A stretch of 35,188 bases of DNA from Thermoanaerobacterales bacterium (GTDB taxonomy: Bacteria; Bacillota; Thermosediminibacteria; Thermosediminibacterales; Tepidanaerobacteraceae), in the NCBI GenBank assembly GCA_012840135.1, contig DUMA01000020.1, positions 1 through 35,188 of the forward strand, read 5' to 3'. The notes beneath the pieces were generated by a model. It saw only the letters and a program-made list of their open reading frames with translations. It was not told the DNA's origin and did no database searches. This document shows positions 31,811-35,188 of this stretch, in pieces. The first letter of the stretch is position 1, and the number at the start of each line of letters is the position of its first letter. Made by a program: the position numbers and the translations under genes.

Positions 31811-33148
31811 TCAATCCCTTATAAGTGCTCTTATTTTTGGAATGGCACTTATAAATCTTTCTTTTATTGAGATAAGCGCTTCGGGTGTGCATCCTTCAAA
31901 CCTCATAGTGATCATTGGCTCTGTAACTGAAATTCGGATGAGACCCCAGCCATTGGGGAATACAACCCTGACTCCATCCAGGGTATCAATTGGATAGTCT
32001 TCAAACCTTTCTTTTATACTGTTCAAAAGTTCTTCTTTGTCATCATAAGGATAAGGGATGCGGATATCAGGAGTTATATAATAATTCGGTATCTCCAATG
32101 AAAGCTGGGACAATTTTGCTTTTTCTTCATTTAGTAACTCTCCCATCAATAGGGCTGCATAAATACCATCATCACCTGCAAGTTCCCTGAAAAAATAGTG
32201 GCCGCTTATCTCTCCAGCCATTACGGCATTTTGAAGGAGAAAAGTTCGCTTAATAAATGCATGGCCTGATTTTTCTCTTATAACGCTGCCACCGGCTTTA
32301 AGAATTTCTTTTTCTACTATAGTGGAACATTTATGGTCATAAACCACCTTACCGGCACCATATTTTTTAAACAAATATTTTGCAAAAATAATTATAGCTC
32401 TTTCACTAGTTAAAATATTACCATTTTCATCTATAAAAGCCACTCTGTCTCCATCCCCGTCAAATGCAATACCCATGTCGGCTTTAGTTTCAACAACCAG
32501 CTTTTGCAAATGCTTTAGATTTTCTGCAACGGCAGGGTTGGGCTCTCTATTTGGAAAATTTCCATCTGGTTCACAGAAAAGCGGCACTGTTTCATATCCA
32601 AGTTCCGAAAACAGTTCCAATGCCACTGGTCCGCATACTCCATTGCCAGCGTCGATTACAACCTTGAACTTTTCTGATGTCTTTTTAAAAAGACTTTTAA
32701 TATATTTTCGGTATTCTTCCAGCATCGGATTACTTTCCACCGAACCTTTTCCCGACCTGTAATTTTTATCTTTTACTATTATTTCAAGATGTTTCATATC
32801 TTCTTCCTGCACCGGCAACTGTCCGAAAGTTATCTTGAATCCGTTGTAACAGGCAGGATTGTGAGATGCAGTCACCATTACCCCAGCATACATGTCAAGC
32901 CGGCGCTTTGCATAATAAAAAGCCGGGGTTGGTAAAACTCCTATGTCTAAAACACAGCAACCACTTTCGGAAAGTCCTCTCATTAATTCCCGTTTCAGTA
33001 TAGGAGTGCTGATCCTTACATCCCCACCTACTGCAACACTCCTACCTTCAACCATTGTACCAAAAGCCCGACCTATTTCAAATGCATCTTCTGCAGTCAA
33101 GTCTTTACCATAAGTTCCTCTGATATCGCATGCTTTAAAAATGCTCAT
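31811..33148 (-). CDS. Phosphomannomutase/phosphoglucomutase, second paralogue
   Basis: This 445-residue phosphohexomutase has FKACDIRGTYG at the N-terminus, the phosphoserine loop TASHNP at residues 93-98 (Ser95), the metal loop DGDGDR and the sugar loop GEISGHYFF. The C-terminal phosphate-binding segment is IRISVTEPMITMRFEG, where Val-Thr-Glu-Pro replaces the more usual SNT/GP. AAAGGAGGTC lies four bases before the ATG, a strong initiation site. It is only moderately similar to the copy at 1074-2429, so the pair is an old duplication and may have different sugar preferences. Confidence 0.9.
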   Translation of the reverse strand: MSIFKACDIRGTYGKDLTAEDAFEIGRAFGTMVEGRSVAVGGDVRISTPILKRELMRGLSESGCCVLDIGVLPTPAFYYAKRRLDMYAGVMVTASHNPACYNGFKITFGQLPVQEEDMKHLEIIVKDKNYRSGKGSVESNPMLEEYRKYIKSLFKKTSEKFKVVIDAGNGVCGPVALELFSELGYETVPLFCEPDGNFPNREPNPAVAENLKHLQKLVVETKADMGIAFDGDGDRVAFIDENGNILTSERAIIIFAKYLFKKYGAGKVVYDHKCSTIVEKEILKAGGSVIREKSGHAFIKRTFLLQNAVMAGEISGHYFFRELAGDDGIYAALLMGELLNEEKAKLSQLSLEIPNYYITPDIRIPYPYDDKEELLNSIKERFEDYPIDTLDGVRVVFPNGWGLIRISVTEPMITMRFEGCTPEALISIKERFISAIPKIRALIRD

Positions 33149-33265
33149 AAAGACCTCCTTTAAGATCTACACACACTCTCCTATGGAGATAATATTTAGA
33201 ATAAATCACTTATTATTCGGAGGTGTTCAATTTTTTATTAAGAAGAACACCCCAACAAGGTCGTG

Positions 33266-34717
33266 TCAATCTATATAACCCTTTTGTCTCATAATACATT
33301 TAAATGTATTATATTTTTCTTCATAGACCCCTGTAAAACGATGATCTGGTGCTATAATTTCCCCCGGCCTTACCATATTTGCCGCTGCTTCTAGTAAGTT
33401 TTTGTAAACAGTCCTTGATGCTGCTACCACAGCACTTCCCATACAAGGGTCGCTAATTTTGGGCATCAGAAGGGTTTTATTAAGAACACTGGCTCTAAGC
33501 TTCATCCATATCCTGCTTTTTGTCCCGCCACCGGTTACATAGATTTTATCGGATACAGTAGCACCCAAATCAGATAAAGTATCATAACACAATCTTTCGA
33601 AAAAACTCACACCTTCCAGATAACCAGCATAAAGTTCAATATCACTTTGTGATTCTCCAGAGATAAATCCCTCGGCTTCGGAGTTGATAAAGGGGAATCT
33701 TTCGCCTTTTTTTACAAGAGGATAAATAATAAGATTTGTAGGTAAGTACCGTTCGGCCTTTAGATCCCAATCTTTATAATCTATCGCCGGAAATACCTTC
33801 TCCAGGCACTCTCCACCCGTATTGCTAGCTCCGCCAGGCATCCAGTAGCCCTCGGGGTGAAGGTGGGAATAAATCCTACCGCACCTGTCCTTGATTAAAT
33901 TTTGAGTAATACCTTTTACTACCAGCGTAGTTCCCAAAATGGAATTCCATGTTCCTTCCTGTACAGCTCCGGATGCTACCTGGCCTGCGCATCCATCGGT
34001 CATCCCGGCCACCACAGTAGTATCGCATGAAAGTCCGAATTCCTGTGCAAAATTTTTGCTTATATTCGCTATTACATCCCCCGGTCTGATGACCCGTGGA
34101 AATTTTTGAAGGTCAAGCCCTAATTTTTCTATTATTGAGTCCGGCCATTTATAATCTACAAGATCAAATCCTGTTTTAAGGGCATTCGAATGATCGGTTA
34201 TATCATAAATTCCCGTCATAACTCCAACGATAAAATCGGTCTGGTGAATGAATTTCCACGTATTTTGATAAACTTCCTGCAGGTTTTCTTTGATCCAGAG
34301 TATTTTGGGCAGGGCAAAAGATGAATTGAAACTGTACCCGACCTTATCCGAAAAATTAACAGTCAGACTCTTAATATGCTCTGTTTCTTCCCCCGCTCGA
34401 GAATCATTGTACATAATGGCATTCATTAGTGGAAGATTGTTATTATCAATTGGTATTATAGTTCCGGATGTCCCATCCACAGAAATAGCCTTAACCTCTG
34501 ATAATGAATAACCCTGTATTTTTATTCCTTCGAGTAGCTTTTTAAAACAGATCCTAAAAGCCCTTTCCCAATCTTTGGGATTCTGCTCCTTCCACCCTCT
34601 ATTGATACTTGTGAAAGGTTGCAGTTCTTCATGAGCGATGCATATTTTTTTTCCACTTTCATCTACAGCTATATTCCGTACTCCCTGTGTACCTATGTCA
34701 ATGCCTATGACTATCAT
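33266..34717 (-). CDS. FGGY-family carbohydrate kinase (xylulokinase-like)
   Basis: This 483-residue sugar kinase of the FGGY family has N-terminal phosphate-binding GIDIGTQGVRNIAVD, the sugar-binding SVDGTSGTIIPID and MYNDSRAGEET, the adenine-side GMTDGCAGQVASGAV, GTTLVVKG, and C-terminal YVTGGGTKSRIWMKLRASVL. AGGAGAG precedes the ATG. It likely phosphorylates a ketopentose or tetrulose; its place downstream of the transketolase C-terminal subunit and a galactitol-IIB-like gene favours a xylulose-like sugar. It is about 25 bases after the IIB-like gene stop, in one operon. Confidence 0.88.
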   Translation of the reverse strand: MIVIGIDIGTQGVRNIAVDESGKKICIAHEELQPFTSINRGWKEQNPKDWERAFRICFKKLLEGIKIQGYSLSEVKAISVDGTSGTIIPIDNNNLPLMNAIMYNDSRAGEETEHIKSLTVNFSDKVGYSFNSSFALPKILWIKENLQEVYQNTWKFIHQTDFIVGVMTGIYDITDHSNALKTGFDLVDYKWPDSIIEKLGLDLQKFPRVIRPGDVIANISKNFAQEFGLSCDTTVVAGMTDGCAGQVASGAVQEGTWNSILGTTLVVKGITQNLIKDRCGRIYSHLHPEGYWMPGGASNTGGECLEKVFPAIDYKDWDLKAERYLPTNLIIYPLVKKGERFPFINSEAEGFISGESQSDIELYAGYLEGVSFFERLCYDTLSDLGATVSDKIYVTGGGTKSRIWMKLRASVLNKTLLMPKISDPCMGSAVVAASRTVYKNLLEAAANMVRPGEIIAPDHRFTGVYEEKYNTFKCIMRQKGYID

Positions 34718-34740
34718 ATAAAACTCTCCTAAAAGACAGT

Positions 34741-35028
34741 TTATTTATTATATTTTACTACTTCTTCAATGACTTTGTCAGCCCCCATCCACGGATAGAC
34801 CAGAGGAAGTCCATTAATTACAGGAAGTCCGGTGTCCAGTTTTTTTGTACCGACCAGTACAATTACATCTGGTTTTTCTTTTTCCTCAATTTTTTTCAAA
34901 TCACTTGTAAATATGTTTGCTGTTATTATTTCTACTTCCACCCCTTTCTTTCCACAGCCTTCAATTAATTGTTTTGAAAGTTTATCTGCTTTAGCATCTG
35001 ACGTTCCGCCTAATAAAAGAATTTTCAT
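34741..35028 (-). CDS. Galactitol-type PTS IIB-like small protein lacking the phospho-cysteine
   Basis: This 95-residue Rossmann-like protein follows the pattern of the galactitol/pentitol PTS IIB family: beta-alpha at the N-terminus, EIITANIFTSDLKKIEE, VIVLVGTKKLDTGLPVINGLPL and a C-terminal helix. In true IIB proteins the first loop carries the phosphorylated Cys (VACG). Here it reads LLLGGTSDAKADKL and has no Cys; the only Cys is further on (EGCGKKG, about residue 25), which is not the phosphorylation site. No IIA or IIC partner is visible. It lies between transketolase and FGGY kinase genes with AAGGAG upstream. It could bind a sugar phosphate or be a divergent non-PTS relative. Confidence 0.72.
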   Translation of the reverse strand: MKILLLGGTSDAKADKLSKQLIEGCGKKGVEVEIITANIFTSDLKKIEEKEKPDVIVLVGTKKLDTGLPVINGLPLVYPWMGADKVIEEVVKYNK

Positions 35029-35032
35029 TCTT

Positions 35033-35188
35033 TCATCTCCTTATTTTTATTAATATTTTTCTTGCCGCCTCTGCTATATCCTCCGCAGTTAGATGATAGA
35101 TTTTGAGGAGTTCATCGGGGTTGCCCGACTGGCCGAACTCGTCGGCTATGCCTATCCTCTTCATGGGGGTGGGTCTTTCTTCTGCCAG
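35033..35188 (-). CDS. Transketolase, C-terminal subunit (3' part only)
   Basis: The frame enters from the right edge and stops at TGA 35035-35033, giving 51 residues. RIGIADEFGQSGNPDELL, YHLTAEDIAEAARKI is the conserved end of the transketolase C-terminal (pyrimidine/C domain) subunit of split transketolases. The stop lies four bases before the IIB-like ATG, so the two are cotranscribed. The GQSG motif and the AEDIAEA helix make the assignment firm despite the short length. Confidence 0.85.
   Translation of the reverse strand: MAEERPTPMKRIGIADEFGQSGNPDELLKIYHLTAEDIAEAARKILIKIRR

Noticed and set aside
33217-33255. GGTGTTC/GAACACC inverted repeat after the FGGY kinase
   Set aside because: The T-run lies in the loop and no U-tract follows the stem on the minus strand; 7 bp with a 15-base loop is too weak to call a terminator.
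1-35188. CRISPR arrays, rRNA, tRNA or prophage genes
   Set aside because: I looked for short regular repeats, rRNA/tRNA-like folds and phage-type proteins and saw none.

Overview
The window looks like chromosomal DNA from a low-GC Firmicute of the Clostridia type. The reasons are AT-rich intergenic DNA, strong GGAGG-type ribosome-binding sites on almost every gene, frequent GTG/TTG starts, and a single-chain glycyl-tRNA synthetase behind a T-box leader. A thermophilic anaerobe is plausible because the closest pathway I recognise is the Thermotoga-type inositol pathway, but I cannot fix the genus.

Layout. (1) 1-2910, plus strand: the tail of an unidentified gene, an RMD1/DUF155 membrane-anchored protein, a phosphomannomutase/phosphoglucomutase and a small coiled-coil protein with three 14-residue repeats. 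(2) 2926-26425, all minus strand: two adjacent carbohydrate operons. The upstream one (26.4 -> 15.9 kb) holds a LacI-type regulator, a CUT2/Rbs-type ABC transporter (ATPase, permease, lipoprotein), iolM, iolN, iolG, iolO and a hydroxypyruvate-isomerase-like TIM barrel. IolG, IolM, IolN and IolO are recognisable counterparts of the Thermotoga maritima steps myo-inositol -> scyllo-inosose -> 3-dehydro-scyllo-inosose -> 5-keto-L-gluconate -> D-tagaturonate. The downstream one (15.7 -> 3.4 kb) starts with a GntR/FCD regulator. It then has a second, about 90% identical iolN, a KduD-like dehydrogenase, a KDPG-type aldolase, 2-dehydro-3-deoxygalactonokinase, a D-2-hydroxyacid dehydrogenase, two zinc polyol-type dehydrogenases and a second CUT2 transporter with two different permeases. 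This second module reads as a ring-opening pathway ending in pyruvate plus glyceraldehyde-3-phosphate, perhaps for another inositol isomer. I do not know a described pathway with this combination. (3) 26.6-31.0 kb: T-box-controlled glyS, a eukaryotic-type hexokinase and, divergently, L-lactate dehydrogenase. (4) 31.0-35.2 kb, minus strand: a class II aldolase, a second phosphohexomutase, an FGGY sugar kinase, a galactitol-IIB-like small protein without the phospho-cysteine, and the end of a transketolase C-terminal subunit.

Regulation visible in the DNA: a TGTAAGCGGTTACA operator just downstream of the lacI-operon promoter; two TTGGTATAC-type palindromes, one at the gntR promoter and one at the iolN2 promoter; a glycine (GGC) T-box; and perfect hairpins without U-tracts directly after both solute-binding-protein genes, which probably shape transcript levels within the operons. 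iolG is flanked on both sides by non-coding palindromic elements: one MITE-like with 11-bp terminal inverted repeats, the other a three-way-junction inverted repeat.

Oddities: the 2-dehydro-3-deoxygalactonokinase frame has no ATG/GTG/TTG where its N-terminus must begin (an ACG sits at the right distance from a perfect SD), and the KduD-like enzyme has Cys for the last Gly of its TGxxxGxG motif. No aldonate dehydratase, tagaturonate epimerase or fructuronate reductase of a kind I recognise is present, so the pathway must be completed elsewhere or by an unassigned enzyme here.
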